DNA of 64,000 nucleotides from Sphingobacterium sp. CZ-2 (GTDB taxonomy: Bacteria > Bacteroidota > Bacteroidia > Sphingobacteriales > Sphingobacteriaceae), in the NCBI RefSeq assembly GCF_004526235.1, contig NZ_CP038159.1:3534001-3598000 (forward strand), read 5' to 3'. Positions 28,511 to 38,119 of this stretch are shown here, piece by piece; the stretch's first letter is position 1; each line of letters starts with the position of its first letter. The position numbers were made by a program, and so were the translations under genes. Below the pieces are notes generated by a model, which saw only the letters and a list, made by a program, of their open reading frames with translations, searched no databases and was not told where the DNA came from.

Positions 28511-28902
28511 TCTACCTGTTTGCCGTCTGTACTGAGCAGTCTTTCAATTTCTGCCAGCAACACCTCCAGGTCGATGGGTTTGGAAACGAAACCGTCCACA
28601 CCGGAATCAAGGCACCGTTGCCTATCTCCTGCCATGGTACGTGCCGTGACCGCGATGACCCCTACGGTCCGTTCAAGCCCTTGTTCCCTTATCATTTCCA
28701 TCATTTCAAAACCATCGATTTCAGGCATCATCATATCCAGTAATAAGATTCCGATCGAGGGGGTCTGGATGAGGAATTCCATCCCCTGTTGGGCCGTGGT
28801 GCAGCTAAGCACATCATAGCCCTTGACCTTAAGGGCGTAACTAAGGGCAAAAATATTCCGGGGATCGTCGTCGACGATCAAGATCTTGGTTCGCTTATTC
28901 AT
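28507..28902 (-). CDS. single-domain response regulator
   Basis: A 131-residue receiver with DDD at 11-13, phospho-acceptor D56 (ILLLDMMMPEIDGFEMM) and the conserved lysine in FVSKPIDLEVL. It overlaps the cheR-like start by four bases and lies 11 bases after the hybrid kinase stop. It is very like the last receiver of that kinase (MMMP-x-x-DG and SKP motifs), suggesting duplication. Confidence 0.92.
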   Translation of the reverse strand: MNKRTKILIVDDDPRNIFALSYALKVKGYDVLSCTTAQQGMEFLIQTPSIGILLLDMMMPEIDGFEMMEMIREQGLERTVGVIAVTARTMAGDRQRCLDSGVDGFVSKPIDLEVLLAEIERLLSTDGKQVE

Positions 28903-28913
28903 GTTTCATTTTT

Positions 28914-31900
28914 TTAACTGGCGTACATCCATACCCTTAATAGGGATATCAACTGATCAACATCCACGGGTTTGGAGATATAGTCCGAGGCTCCAACCGC
29001 AATGCATCTTTCCCTGTCCCCGGACATGGCCTTGGCGGTTACTGCTATTACAGGTAGATCCGAGAACCTCCTATCTTTGCGCAATTTACTGATGGTTTCG
29101 TATCCATCAAGATTGGGCATCATCATATCCATGAGAACGATATCGATCTCCGGATGGAGCTCTAGGGCCTCCAGCGCCTCCTTACCGTCAAGTGCAGAGA
29201 ACACTTCCATTTGGAACCTTTCGAGCGCTCTGGTAAGGGAGTAGATATTTCGGATGTCGTCATCCGCGATCAGTACCTTCTTATTGTTGAGTACCTCACC
29301 CAATGAGCCATAGGCTTTCTTGCGAAGGGCTTGGTCATTTGGTTTTTCATCTATCAGGTGCAGAAAAAGACTTACCTCATCAAGAAGCCTCTGGTAGGAC
29401 TGTGCGGTTTTAACCACAACCGAATCTGCATAGCCCCTGATCCTTAGCTCCTCCTTGCTGGAGAGGTTCTTTCCCGTGAAGACAATGATCGGAAGGCTCT
29501 CCAATCCCTTGACGCTTTTTATCGCTTCCAGTGCCTCATAACCTATCCTATCGGGAATTCCCATGTCCAGGATCACACAATCTGCATTTCCTTGGGTAAG
29601 TGAGTCTACGCTGTCCTTAACATTGTCCCTTATTTCCGATACGATATTGAAGTTATCCAGGAAATAGGCGAGTGCTTGGGCATGTTTAGGGTTTTCCTCT
29701 ATTATCAGAACCTTCTGGCTGCCCTTTTCCAATGCCCTCTCAATTGTCGAGAACATGCCGCGCATCTGTTGGAAGGCGATCGGCTTGTTGATGAAATCGA
29801 TGGCGCCCTTTCTGAGGCTCTCTTTCCTGGCCTCCTGTGAACTCATCATATGCACCGGGATATGCCTAGTGGATGGAGTTCCCTTGAGCTGTTCCAACAC
29901 CTGCCAGCCATCCATTACCGGAAGTTGGATATCCAGTAGAATGCAAACCGGCATTAGGTTGACCGCTATGGGAAGGACGTGATCACCTTGAGTAACAACG
30001 ATCCCCATATAGCCGTTCTTACGTGAATAATCCAATAGTGCCTTGGCAAAACCTATATCATCCTCAACAATCAGAAGGAACCTGCCGCCTTGGCCCACGG
30101 AATACCTATCGTCGGCGACAGGTTCGGGTAAAGCGGCCAGATCGAACCCTTCAGGGGGAGTTACCGGCAAATTTTGTAGGGGCTCCTGGATCTCTGGTTT
30201 CGCAATGGGACCTTCATCGGGACTGCCTGTATCCATGGATAGGTCCAGCGGGAGACGAAGGGTAAATGTACTCCCCTGATTCTCTACGCTCTCGACACTC
30301 AGGTCCCCTCCCAAGAGTTTGGCAAGCTCCTTACTGATGGACAGACCGAGACCTGTTCCTCCATATTTCCTTTTGGTCGAACCGTCGGCCTGTTGGAAAG
30401 CATCGAATATGATCTTCTGCTTTTCCACCGGAATTCCAATGCCGGTATCCCGGACCCTAAAAGTGACCTCTTTCTCCGAGGAGGAAACCTGGATGGAAAC
30501 AGTTCCTTGATGGGTAAATTTTAGGGCATTGGAAATAAGGTTCCGGAGTATCTGCTCCAATCGCAATCGGTCGGAATGGAAGGATGACAGGCCAACCTCC
30601 TGAATGTTGTAATCGATCTTCAGGTCTACCCCCTTATCCTTGAATAGAGGGTCGAACATACCCTTGATATCCCTGCTCAGTGAAGGGATATCCACCTGGC
30701 GGATTTCCAGCTGCATCTTCCCCGCTTCGATCTTGGAAAGGTCGAGGATCTCATCGATCAGGTTCAGAAGACTAGAGCCAGATGTCCAGATCACCTTACA
30801 GGATTCCATCTGTTCTTCATCCAGGTTGCCCTGTTCATTCTCCGAAAGGATCTTCGAGAGAAGCAATATGGAATTCAATGGTGTGCGCAGTTCGTGCGAC
30901 ATATTCGCAAGGAACTCGGATTTGTACCTGGTACTCATGGCAAGTGCCTCGGCACGTTCCTTGATCTCCATATTCTGTACCGCGATCCTTTGGTTCCTTT
31001 CTTCGAGCATCGTACTTCGCTGCTCGAGTTCCTGGTTAAAGTTTATCAGTTCTTCCTGCTGTACACGCAGTTCCTCTTCAGAGACCCTGAGCTTTGTGGC
31101 CTGCGCTTCCAGTTCGGTATTCAGGTTCTCGAGCTCCACCTGCTGAACCTGGAGTTCTTCGGTTTGGGCCTGGGTCTCCTCCAGTAGGTCCTGGATCCTT
31201 TTCCTGTTCTCTGCCGCAGCAAAGGCCAGTCCGATACTCGAATTCACCATCTCCACCAGATCAAGGGCATTTGGTCTGAATGGCCCCAACTTTCCCAATT
31301 CGATGACCGACACCGCTCTTCCCTCATGGAGTATGGGTATGACCAATATCTGTTCAACAGGAAGGTTTCCCTGGGAAAAGGAAATAAAGTTTCGCGAGGG
31401 ATCTTCCAGCCCGGATACCAACCGGGTCCGACCCTCCGAGAAGACCTGTCCAATGATCCCCTGCCCGGGAATGAAGGAGTCCCTAATCTCCCCGTCCATC
31501 CCGGCAGAATGCACCAGGTCCAATGTTCCCCTATTGAAAAGGTATAGACTTCCGTTGGAACATTCCAGATAATCCATTAGGAATGCAAGGACCCTCTGCG
31601 ATAGTTCCTGAAAGGTAAGATTACCCATTATATGCTGACCTAAGGTGGCCAGGCCTGTCTTTTTCCACTGACTTTCCTTCAGTTCATCAAAGGAGGCCTT
31701 AAGGGACTGGGTCATCCGCGAGATGGATTCTGCAAGGTTGCCAAGATCATCCTGGTTGAAGTCCTGCACACTCAGATCGTACTGTCCATGGGATATCCTG
31801 TTTGCGATCTCCTTTATACTGTTGATCCGACCACTGATCTCCCTATCTTTCTCAATTAACTGTAACTGCAGGAGGTTCCTTTTGGAAAGATCCGCCCTCA

Positions 31901-32507
31901 ATCTCCAGAAAAGTAGCCCTGTGATGATCAGCGAGAGCATGGATGCCACGATAATGAAGGCCCCCGTGCTTTTGGAGGAGGATTCGAGTTTACGGCTATG
32001 ATCCTCAAGTACAGCCTCTTCCCTGGAAATTATGTCGCCTATGATTCTCCTGGATGAATCCATCAGCGATCTTCCCTTTCCCAAGGTCGTCATCCACTGG
32101 GCATCGCCTCGGACCTTCTGGTCCATGACCTGGTCCAAGATGTCCATCCGTTTCCTGGCAATATCACCTAAGGAATCGAAACGCTGTTTCTGGAGGTCCC
32201 TATCCGAAAAAAAGGCCCCTGCCTGTTCGATGTTTATCAATAGCGAGTCCTTGCTCCTTCTGTATGGGGCAAGGTATTTGGGATCCCCTGTCAGAAGATA
32301 GCCCCGCTGGCCCGTTTCCGCATTCTGGAGGTCCAATAGGATCTGGTTCATGGAGACTATGGTATATTTTGTTCGGTCCACGAGGGATTTATTGGCCTGC
32401 TGGTCCTTTAGGCTCAGGTATGTTATTACCGAACAGCTGATCATAACCAGCACCGAAAAGGCAAAACCCAATTGAAGATTGAAGAGTTTCCTATTGTTCA
32501 TTGTCAT
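28914..32507 (-). CDS. hybrid sensor histidine kinase: CHASE3-HAMP-GAF-HK-three receivers
   Basis: A 1197-residue membrane kinase. TM1 (~12-32) and TM2 (~183-202) flank a periplasmic CHASE3 domain with the QNAETGQRGYLLTGD signature. A HAMP linker (~205-265), a GAF domain (~285-435) and a long Glu/Gln-rich coiled coil (~435-525) follow. The HisKA box FLANMSHELRTPLNSI holds H538. The ATPase domain has NLISNALKFT, DTGIGIP and GGTGLGLSI. Three receivers end the protein with phospho-acceptors D859, D981 and D1127. The middle receiver is atypical (GIPDRIGY in place of MPxxDG, and a VKT lysine motif). The 5' end overlaps the preceding kinase gene by 17 bases. Confidence 0.94.
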   Translation of the reverse strand: MTMNNRKLFNLQLGFAFSVLVMISCSVITYLSLKDQQANKSLVDRTKYTIVSMNQILLDLQNAETGQRGYLLTGDPKYLAPYRRSKDSLLINIEQAGAFFSDRDLQKQRFDSLGDIARKRMDILDQVMDQKVRGDAQWMTTLGKGRSLMDSSRRIIGDIISREEAVLEDHSRKLESSSKSTGAFIIVASMLSLIITGLLFWRLRADLSKRNLLQLQLIEKDREISGRINSIKEIANRISHGQYDLSVQDFNQDDLGNLAESISRMTQSLKASFDELKESQWKKTGLATLGQHIMGNLTFQELSQRVLAFLMDYLECSNGSLYLFNRGTLDLVHSAGMDGEIRDSFIPGQGIIGQVFSEGRTRLVSGLEDPSRNFISFSQGNLPVEQILVIPILHEGRAVSVIELGKLGPFRPNALDLVEMVNSSIGLAFAAAENRKRIQDLLEETQAQTEELQVQQVELENLNTELEAQATKLRVSEEELRVQQEELINFNQELEQRSTMLEERNQRIAVQNMEIKERAEALAMSTRYKSEFLANMSHELRTPLNSILLLSKILSENEQGNLDEEQMESCKVIWTSGSSLLNLIDEILDLSKIEAGKMQLEIRQVDIPSLSRDIKGMFDPLFKDKGVDLKIDYNIQEVGLSSFHSDRLRLEQILRNLISNALKFTHQGTVSIQVSSSEKEVTFRVRDTGIGIPVEKQKIIFDAFQQADGSTKRKYGGTGLGLSISKELAKLLGGDLSVESVENQGSTFTLRLPLDLSMDTGSPDEGPIAKPEIQEPLQNLPVTPPEGFDLAALPEPVADDRYSVGQGGRFLLIVEDDIGFAKALLDYSRKNGYMGIVVTQGDHVLPIAVNLMPVCILLDIQLPVMDGWQVLEQLKGTPSTRHIPVHMMSSQEARKESLRKGAIDFINKPIAFQQMRGMFSTIERALEKGSQKVLIIEENPKHAQALAYFLDNFNIVSEIRDNVKDSVDSLTQGNADCVILDMGIPDRIGYEALEAIKSVKGLESLPIIVFTGKNLSSKEELRIRGYADSVVVKTAQSYQRLLDEVSLFLHLIDEKPNDQALRKKAYGSLGEVLNNKKVLIADDDIRNIYSLTRALERFQMEVFSALDGKEALEALELHPEIDIVLMDMMMPNLDGYETISKLRKDRRFSDLPVIAVTAKAMSGDRERCIAVGASDYISKPVDVDQLISLLRVWMYAS

Positions 32508-33975
32508 ATATTAAAGGGATCTTAAAATAAAACGTACTGCCGAGCCCCGGTGTACTTTCAACGCCACAAATTCCTCCGTGGCCCTGAATGATCTCCTGGC
32601 AGATGAAAAGCCCTAGGCCAAGGCCCTGGAATTTTACCGAGGATTCCTCCACCCTGTAGAACTTATTGAATACATAGGGTAGTTTTTCCGGCGGGATTCC
32701 AATTCCACGGTCGGTCACGCTTATCTTCAGCTCCCCATCTGAGATCTCGGTGGATAGTTCCACCCGGTCATGGTTGGGAGCATATTTTACCGCGTTGCCC
32801 AGAAAATTGTTGAGCACCTGTTCGATCCTGATCTGGTCACCCAAGATCTTTTCCTTAAGTGGTTCCCCATGCCTGGTGATCTCTACACTACGCTGCGGGT
32901 AGGATTGCACTACGCCCATGCAAACATTTTCGATGACTTTTTCCAGATCAAAAAATTTTTTCCTCAGTTTGATCCTACCTTCCTCAATGTTCGCTACATC
33001 AAGCAGATCAGTAACAAGGGCATTGAGCCTTTCGGATTGCTCCAGAGTTTTCTTAACAAATCCATAGGCTTTGGTGTCCTGGGAATCCTTAAGGCTTCTT
33101 TCTGCCAGTTGGGCGTATGCCCGGATCCCGGTGAGCGGTGTTTTTAGCTCATGGGATGCGATACTGATAAAGGCATCCTTTTTCTTCTCTATCCTTTTAT
33201 GGTCCTCAATATCTGTAAAGGTCCCTACCCAATTAAATTCCCCACCGGGTAGATTCACCGGAGTGATCCTCAAAAGATGGTACCGGAATTCATCGGAAAT
33301 TAGGTTCTTGATCCGAACTTCCCTTTGGTATGTTTCACCGACATAGGTTCTTCCCAGCCATTCGGCAAGATAACAACTCTCCCCGGGCCATCCCTGGGGA
33401 AACTCCGTTTGGGAGGTCGAGTAATCGTACCACTTCTGGTTGGTGAATTCGATCGTGCCCGATCTGTCGGTGGTGAAGGCGATCTGGGGAATGGATTCAA
33501 GGATCCCCTGCAGGTATTCAGATCTGTTCAAGAGATTCTGCTCGGCACGTTTTCTCACTTCCACCTCATGCCTAAGCGCCTCCTTTGTATTGATGAGCAT
33601 CTGGTTCTGCTCGTATAGCCGGTAGAATGTACCAACCTTCAACAGAAGTATCTCCGGATCGATCGGTTTGGTCACATAGTCTATCCCTCCACTCTGGTAG
33701 CCTTTGGCAATAAAACTCTTATCGCGATTAACCGCCGTAAGGAAGATAATCGGGATGTCCTTTGTCCTATTGAGCCCCTTGAGGGTCTCTGCTACCTCGA
33801 AGCCATCCATATCAGGCATCTGCACATCCATGATTATCAGTACATAATTGTTCCTGATTGCCAATTTCAGCGCTTCTTCCCCTGAGGGCGCAGAATCTGT
33901 CTGATAGCCCTTGGATTCAAGAAGCCTCTTCAACGAAAAAATATTCTCCTGGATATCATCCACTATAAGTATCAT
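32491..33975 (-). CDS. receiver-PAS-histidine kinase
   Basis: A 494-residue soluble protein. The start is the ATG at 33975 (MILIVDDIQE); the longer open frame lacks family character. An N-terminal receiver has phospho-acceptor D50 (LIIMDVQMPDMDGFE) and VTKP. A short coiled coil leads to a PAS/PAC domain (~150-262: IAFTTDRSGTIEFTNQKWYDY), then HisKA (ISIASHELKTPLTGI, H275) and an ATPase domain with NNFLGNAVKYAP, DRGIGIPPEKLP and GLGLGLFI. Receiver-first kinases usually work inside a network, taking phosphate or a state change from another protein. It heads the operon that runs to 27315. Confidence 0.93.
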   Translation of the reverse strand: MILIVDDIQENIFSLKRLLESKGYQTDSAPSGEEALKLAIRNNYVLIIMDVQMPDMDGFEVAETLKGLNRTKDIPIIFLTAVNRDKSFIAKGYQSGGIDYVTKPIDPEILLLKVGTFYRLYEQNQMLINTKEALRHEVEVRKRAEQNLLNRSEYLQGILESIPQIAFTTDRSGTIEFTNQKWYDYSTSQTEFPQGWPGESCYLAEWLGRTYVGETYQREVRIKNLISDEFRYHLLRITPVNLPGGEFNWVGTFTDIEDHKRIEKKKDAFISIASHELKTPLTGIRAYAQLAERSLKDSQDTKAYGFVKKTLEQSERLNALVTDLLDVANIEEGRIKLRKKFFDLEKVIENVCMGVVQSYPQRSVEITRHGEPLKEKILGDQIRIEQVLNNFLGNAVKYAPNHDRVELSTEISDGELKISVTDRGIGIPPEKLPYVFNKFYRVEESSVKFQGLGLGLFICQEIIQGHGGICGVESTPGLGSTFYFKIPLIYDNEQ

Positions 33976-34314
33976 GGCAACCGGTTTGATGTGCAGGACC
34001 AAAAATAGTAAGTTATTTCCAAAAACAATGGATAAAGTGTCCCATTGAATGCCGATTTGGGTTAAATTGCCCAGGGAGAAGCGTACCAATTCTAGTTGCA
34101 ACTGTCCAAACCGCCAACTTCTGGTCAGTTCGATCTCAAGGGAAGGGCAAAAATGGGGAGGGTATATGTTCCGGGGACAACGAATGGGCCATCTAGGGCA
34201 GGGATGACCAAAATGCCCACAGTCTTGCCATATCCATACGGCAAAAGGGGATCCAAAGATCTGAAACCCGTATCAAGAAATATGGGTGGAGGGGCAGATT
34301 CCAGAAATATCGGC
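33976..34314. other. intergenic region upstream of the signalling operon
   Basis: About 340 bases between the metallophosphoesterase end and the leftward signalling operon; it should contain that operon's promoter. Frames open here are short and conflict on both strands. Nothing else seen. Confidence 0.4.
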
Positions 34315-35571
34315 CTATGCCCGAAGAAGTTCAAAAATAGTTATCTCAGGGGCTATACCTACCCTCCCAGGGTATCCCAGGAAACCAAATCCAGTATTTA
34401 CGTAGAGCTGTGAATTGCCTTCTCTGTAAAGGCCCGCCCATTCCTTATAAATATATTTGGCAGGACTCCATTGGAAGTTCTCCCCACGTACTCCGAACTG
34501 CATTCCATGGGTATGGCCTGCAAACATAGCGTCAATATCTGTATCCAATACCTGCGCACGCCAATGGGATGGATCATGCGACAACAATAATTTCACGGCC
34601 TTATCTTCCGTGCCGACCAGAGCCTTCCGTAGGTCGCCTTTTTTGGGAAAACGTCCCGTACCCCAGTTCTGGACACCTACAATAGCAATCTCTTCGTTCC
34701 CCGCTTTCAATGTCCGGTTTTCATCCATAAGCAGATCCCAACCCATCACTTTATGAGTTTCGATGACATCCTGAAGGTTCTTACGTTTCGCTGGAGAATC
34801 CGTCGGACCATAGAAATAATCGCCATAGTCATGGTTGCCAAGGGTGGAGAAAACACCCAATGGGGCCTTGACCCTACTGAAGATATCCTGGTAATCACGC
34901 ATTTCATTCGCTACGTTGTTCACCAGATCCCCGGTAAAGAATATGGCATCCGGCTTTTCCTGCAATAGCATCTCGACACCGCCCAGAACAGCTTTTTTAT
35001 TATAGAATGAGCCCGAATGCACATCAGAGATCTGGCCGATCCTTAGACCATGGAACTCTTTGGGAAGATTCGGAAGGATTAATCGTTGGCGCCTTATGCG
35101 ATAGTCATATGCTGTAGAGATTACCCCCCAGGCCAATGGGACCATCGGTAATGCCGCCACTATGATCCCGGATTTCAGCAGAAAATCAGATCGTGAGATG
35201 CCTTTTTTTGGGACCTCGGGGAGAGGTTCCTCCAACTCCTCGAGCCTTTCTTGCAGATTCTGTCCTTTCCTACCCGAGAATAGGCGCGAAACCCATATCC
35301 CCCCCCTTCGCAGATCATCGATGACAAGAACCACTGCATAGATAAATTTGCTCACCGCCGTGATGAAGAAGGCAACAAGTATGATGGAACGGACCATCAG
35401 TGGGATGGAATATGCAAAGGAAATATAGAGACCGACCAATAGGATAAGGGAATAGCCCCACCATAGGATCGTAAACCATCTGGTACGCATGAACTTGATT
35501 TTTGTTGCCCGCAGGGCAAAAAATATATAAAAGTCCAAGAGGAATAATATGACCGCGTTTAACTTTAACAT
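34315..35571 (-). CDS. membrane-anchored metallophosphoesterase (YkuE-like)
   Basis: A 418-residue protein. Three to four membrane segments occupy residues 1-105, and another hydrophobic segment lies at about 150-168. The calcineurin-like metallophosphoesterase domain follows: GQISDVHSGSF, FFTGDLVNN, STLGNHDYGDYF, LLLSHDP and FAGHTHGMQFG supply the two-metal ligands. The catalytic domain should face outward. Related proteins hydrolyse phosphodiesters or lipid phosphates; the substrate here is not evident. The start lies three bases after the hemH stop, so the two share a transcript. Confidence 0.9.
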   Translation of the reverse strand: MLKLNAVILFLLDFYIFFALRATKIKFMRTRWFTILWWGYSLILLVGLYISFAYSIPLMVRSIILVAFFITAVSKFIYAVVLVIDDLRRGGIWVSRLFSGRKGQNLQERLEELEEPLPEVPKKGISRSDFLLKSGIIVAALPMVPLAWGVISTAYDYRIRRQRLILPNLPKEFHGLRIGQISDVHSGSFYNKKAVLGGVEMLLQEKPDAIFFTGDLVNNVANEMRDYQDIFSRVKAPLGVFSTLGNHDYGDYFYGPTDSPAKRKNLQDVIETHKVMGWDLLMDENRTLKAGNEEIAIVGVQNWGTGRFPKKGDLRKALVGTEDKAVKLLLSHDPSHWRAQVLDTDIDAMFAGHTHGMQFGVRGENFQWSPAKYIYKEWAGLYREGNSQLYVNTGFGFLGYPGRVGIAPEITIFELLRA

Positions 35572-35574
35572 CTA

Positions 35575-36609
35575 TTAATTTCCGTTTTCCAGCACCATTT
35601 TTTTCAACGCCGTAATCCATTTTGGATTATTGTTCAAACTCTCCACCATTTCTACTTCCTGGCCACCGGATTCCTTGAACTCTTTGGCATATTCCACTTT
35701 GATCTCATCAAGGGTCTCTATACAGTCTGCCACAAATGCTGGTGAAAAAACCAGTATTCTCTTCTTTCCTGATTTGGCCAGTTCATGCAAAGAATCTGAT
35801 GTATAAGGCTGTATCCAAGGTGTCTTGCCCAACCGTGATTGGAAACAAACGGTATATTTTCCCTCTGGGATACCCAGTTTAGCAACCACAGCTCTGGTGG
35901 TGGCATAACATTGGGACAGATAACAGAACGGATTTGTTTCCTTTTTGCAGCTTTCACAACCAAAATCAGGACAGCTGAGTTCCTTTTTCGGGTCGATCTT
36001 GGCCAATTGCCTTACAGGCAATCCATGGTAGCTGAATAAAAAGTGGTCAAACCTCTGCAGGTCATGGTACCGTGCATGGTCTGATATGACCTCCACCATC
36101 AAAGGATCCTCGCAATAGCTACTGACGAAATTCAATTTGGGAAAGTATTGCCAACTTCGCATCAGTTCCATCACCCGGTCAATAACCGAACCGGTGGTAG
36201 CTGATGCATATTGCGGGAACAGGGGGATAACGGTCAAAGACTCCAGGAACATCCCTTCCAGGTTCTTAATTGCCTTGGGAATGGAAGGTTCCTGATAGCG
36301 CATGGCCAGTTCCACATGATATTCTTCACCCAGATCGGCCTGCAGCATCTTTTGTTGGTCCAAACTGTACCTCATCAACGGTGATCCCGTTTTCTCGCAC
36401 CAGATGGTGGAATAGGTATCCGCGGATCTGGGTGCCCTTCTTGGCACGATGATCCCCTTGACCAGCAATGAGCGTGAAATATAGGGTATATCCATTACCC
36501 TAGGATCCATCAGAAACTCTGTTAAATACTTGCGAACTTCGCCCGTTGTGGGTGCATTGGGAGTACCCAATTGCACCAATAAAACTCCCTTTTTTGCCTT
36601 TTTACTCAT
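35575..36609 (-). CDS. hemH: ferrochelatase
   Basis: A 344-residue enzyme that inserts ferrous iron into protoporphyrin IX (or coproporphyrin), the end of heme synthesis. The ATG at 36609 (MSKKAKKGVLLVQLGTPNAP) is preferred over an in-frame GTG three codons upstream. Family motifs are LVQLGTPNAPTTGEVRKYL, the active-site SYHGLPVRQL, FQSRLGKTPWIQPYT and FSPAFVADCIETLDEI. A cysteine-rich loop (CPDFGCESCKK ... FCYLSQC) after the active-site His is notable and could bind metal or a cluster, as reported for some ferrochelatases; this is not certain. It precedes the metallophosphoesterase by three bases. Confidence 0.95.
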   Translation of the reverse strand: MSKKAKKGVLLVQLGTPNAPTTGEVRKYLTEFLMDPRVMDIPYISRSLLVKGIIVPRRAPRSADTYSTIWCEKTGSPLMRYSLDQQKMLQADLGEEYHVELAMRYQEPSIPKAIKNLEGMFLESLTVIPLFPQYASATTGSVIDRVMELMRSWQYFPKLNFVSSYCEDPLMVEVISDHARYHDLQRFDHFLFSYHGLPVRQLAKIDPKKELSCPDFGCESCKKETNPFCYLSQCYATTRAVVAKLGIPEGKYTVCFQSRLGKTPWIQPYTSDSLHELAKSGKKRILVFSPAFVADCIETLDEIKVEYAKEFKESGGQEVEMVESLNNNPKWITALKKMVLENGN

Positions 36610-36746
36610 TCTTAACACAAAACTACGACAAATTAGGGCAAATGGGGCCTATATGGCAAGGATAAAGCGAGATTGCCCTGTATTATTATATTCAGATGAC
36701 GATATCCCAGAACCATGATGGAGGTAATACGGATGGAAATTCTTCA

Positions 36747-37595
36747 CTAATAGGATTCGATGGTCTCCTTTACCTTTTTCATCAACCACATTGGCGTAGA
36801 TGTCGCTCCGCAGACCCCGACGGTCTGATTGTCACTGAACAGACCTGGCTCCAATTCCGCGGGATCTGAGATGAAAACCGTATTCGGGTTGACCTGTCTG
36901 CAGACATCGAACAGCACTTTTCCATTGGATGATTTCTTACCCGAGACAAAGATTATCTTATCGTACTGTTGTGCAAATGTCCCGAGATCTTCGTACCGGT
37001 TGGAAACCTGGCGGCAGATGGTATCATTGGCCTTCACCTGGTACCCGCGCCTGATCAGTTCATCCTTGATGGCATAGAACCTATCCACACTTTTGGTGGT
37101 CTGGCTGTACAGGGTGAAACTGGGCGGCAGCTCCACATTATCCAGCTCATCAATATCCTGGAATACAATGGCTTCATTATTGGTCTGCCCCGATAATCCG
37201 ATCACCTCTGCATGGCCATGCTTCCCGAAGATAAGTATCTTCTCCCGATCATCATGGGAGGTCTTGATCCGGTTCTGTAACTTAAGGACGACCGGGCAGG
37301 AAGCATCGATCAGCGTAATATTGTTCTCCAGGGCGATCTTATATGTTTCCGGAGCCTCTCCATGGGCGCGGATCAACACCTTTTCGTTCTGAAGTCCCTG
37401 AAGATCTCCATGGGCAATGATCCGGAGGCCTTTGGCCTTCAGACGGGCCACCTCTTCATCGTTATGTACGATATCTCCCAAGCAATACAGATACCCCTGC
37501 TGGTCAAGGATCTCCTCGGCCATATCTATGGCATAAACCACCCCAAAACAGAAACCTGATTCCTTATCGATCGTAACCTGTAAATTCTTAGCCAT
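36747..37595 (-). CDS. ispH: 4-hydroxy-3-methylbut-2-enyl diphosphate reductase
   Basis: A 282-residue iron-sulfur enzyme that makes IPP and DMAPP in the last step of the MEP isoprenoid pathway. The three cluster cysteines are C16 (SGFCFGV), C100 (DASCPVV) and C194 (DTICRQVSNR). Substrate-binding motifs HNDEEV, RAHGEAPETY and GHAEVIG are present, plus the GATSTP ending. Length and start are normal. It is divergent from ndk. A perfect TATCTTTG promoter box ends only four bases before the ATG, so the mRNA may have almost no leader. Confidence 0.96.
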   Translation of the reverse strand: MAKNLQVTIDKESGFCFGVVYAIDMAEEILDQQGYLYCLGDIVHNDEEVARLKAKGLRIIAHGDLQGLQNEKVLIRAHGEAPETYKIALENNITLIDASCPVVLKLQNRIKTSHDDREKILIFGKHGHAEVIGLSGQTNNEAIVFQDIDELDNVELPPSFTLYSQTTKSVDRFYAIKDELIRRGYQVKANDTICRQVSNRYEDLGTFAQQYDKIIFVSGKKSSNGKVLFDVCRQVNPNTVFISDPAELEPGLFSDNQTVGVCGATSTPMWLMKKVKETIESY

Positions 37596-37599
37596 AGTA

Positions 37600-37607
37600 C
37601 AAAGATA
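37600..37607 (-). promoter_or_regulatory. -7 box (TATCTTTG) for ispH
   Basis: Exact TAnnTTTG match on the minus strand, four bases upstream of the ispH ATG. A TTTA string sits near the -33 position. The predicted start site lies at or just before the start codon. Confidence 0.55.
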
Positions 37608-37650
37608 GGTAAACTCTTTACTAAACGCTTTATCCTAAAGACTATTTCAT

Positions 37651-37658
37651 TATATTTG
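37651..37658 (+). promoter_or_regulatory. -7 box (TATATTTG) for ndk
   Basis: Exact TAnnTTTG match 20 bases upstream of the ndk ATG, with TTTA at about -33 spacing. It faces away from the ispH box; both lie in the 83-base divergent spacer. Confidence 0.6.
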
Positions 37659-37678
37659 CAAAAATTTTTTTATTTTAT

Positions 37679-38098
37679 ATGGCAACTAATAGAACTTTCA
37701 CAATGATCAAACCAGATGCAGTAGCAAATGGTCACATTGGGGCTATCCTGAACGACATTATCGCAGGTGGATTCAAGATCGTAGCAATGAAGTACATCCA
37801 ATTAAACGAAGAGACTGCTGGTAATTTTTACGGAGTGCACAGGGAGCGTCCTTTCTATGGGGAACTGGTCAGGTTCATGACCTCGGGGCCTATCGTAGCT
37901 GCCATCCTTGAAAAAGAGAACGCTGTTGAGGACTTCCGTACCTTGATCGGTGCAACCGACCCTTCAAAAGCGGTTGAAGGCACGATCCGTAACAAATATG
38001 CAAAATCGATCGATGCCAATGCAGTCCACGGTTCGGACTCTGACGAAAATGCGGCCATCGAGGGAAACTTTTTCTTTTCAATGTTCGAGAGGTTCTAG
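37679..38098 (+). CDS. ndk: nucleoside-diphosphate kinase
   Basis: A 139-residue enzyme that equalises nucleoside di- and triphosphate pools by a phospho-histidine intermediate. It starts [15 protein letters not shown], carries [15 protein letters not shown], and the catalytic histidine is H117 in NAVHGSDS. Length is normal. It is a single-gene unit with its own promoter box and a downstream hairpin. Confidence 0.97.
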   Translation: MATNRTFTMIKPDAVANGHIGAILNDIIAGGFKIVAMKYIQLNEETAGNFYGVHRERPFYGELVRFMTSGPIVAAILEKENAVEDFRTLIGATDPSKAVEGTIRNKYAKSIDANAVHGSDSDENAAIEGNFFFSMFERF

Positions 38099-38119
38099 AC
38101 AATCCTTACATCTTACATC

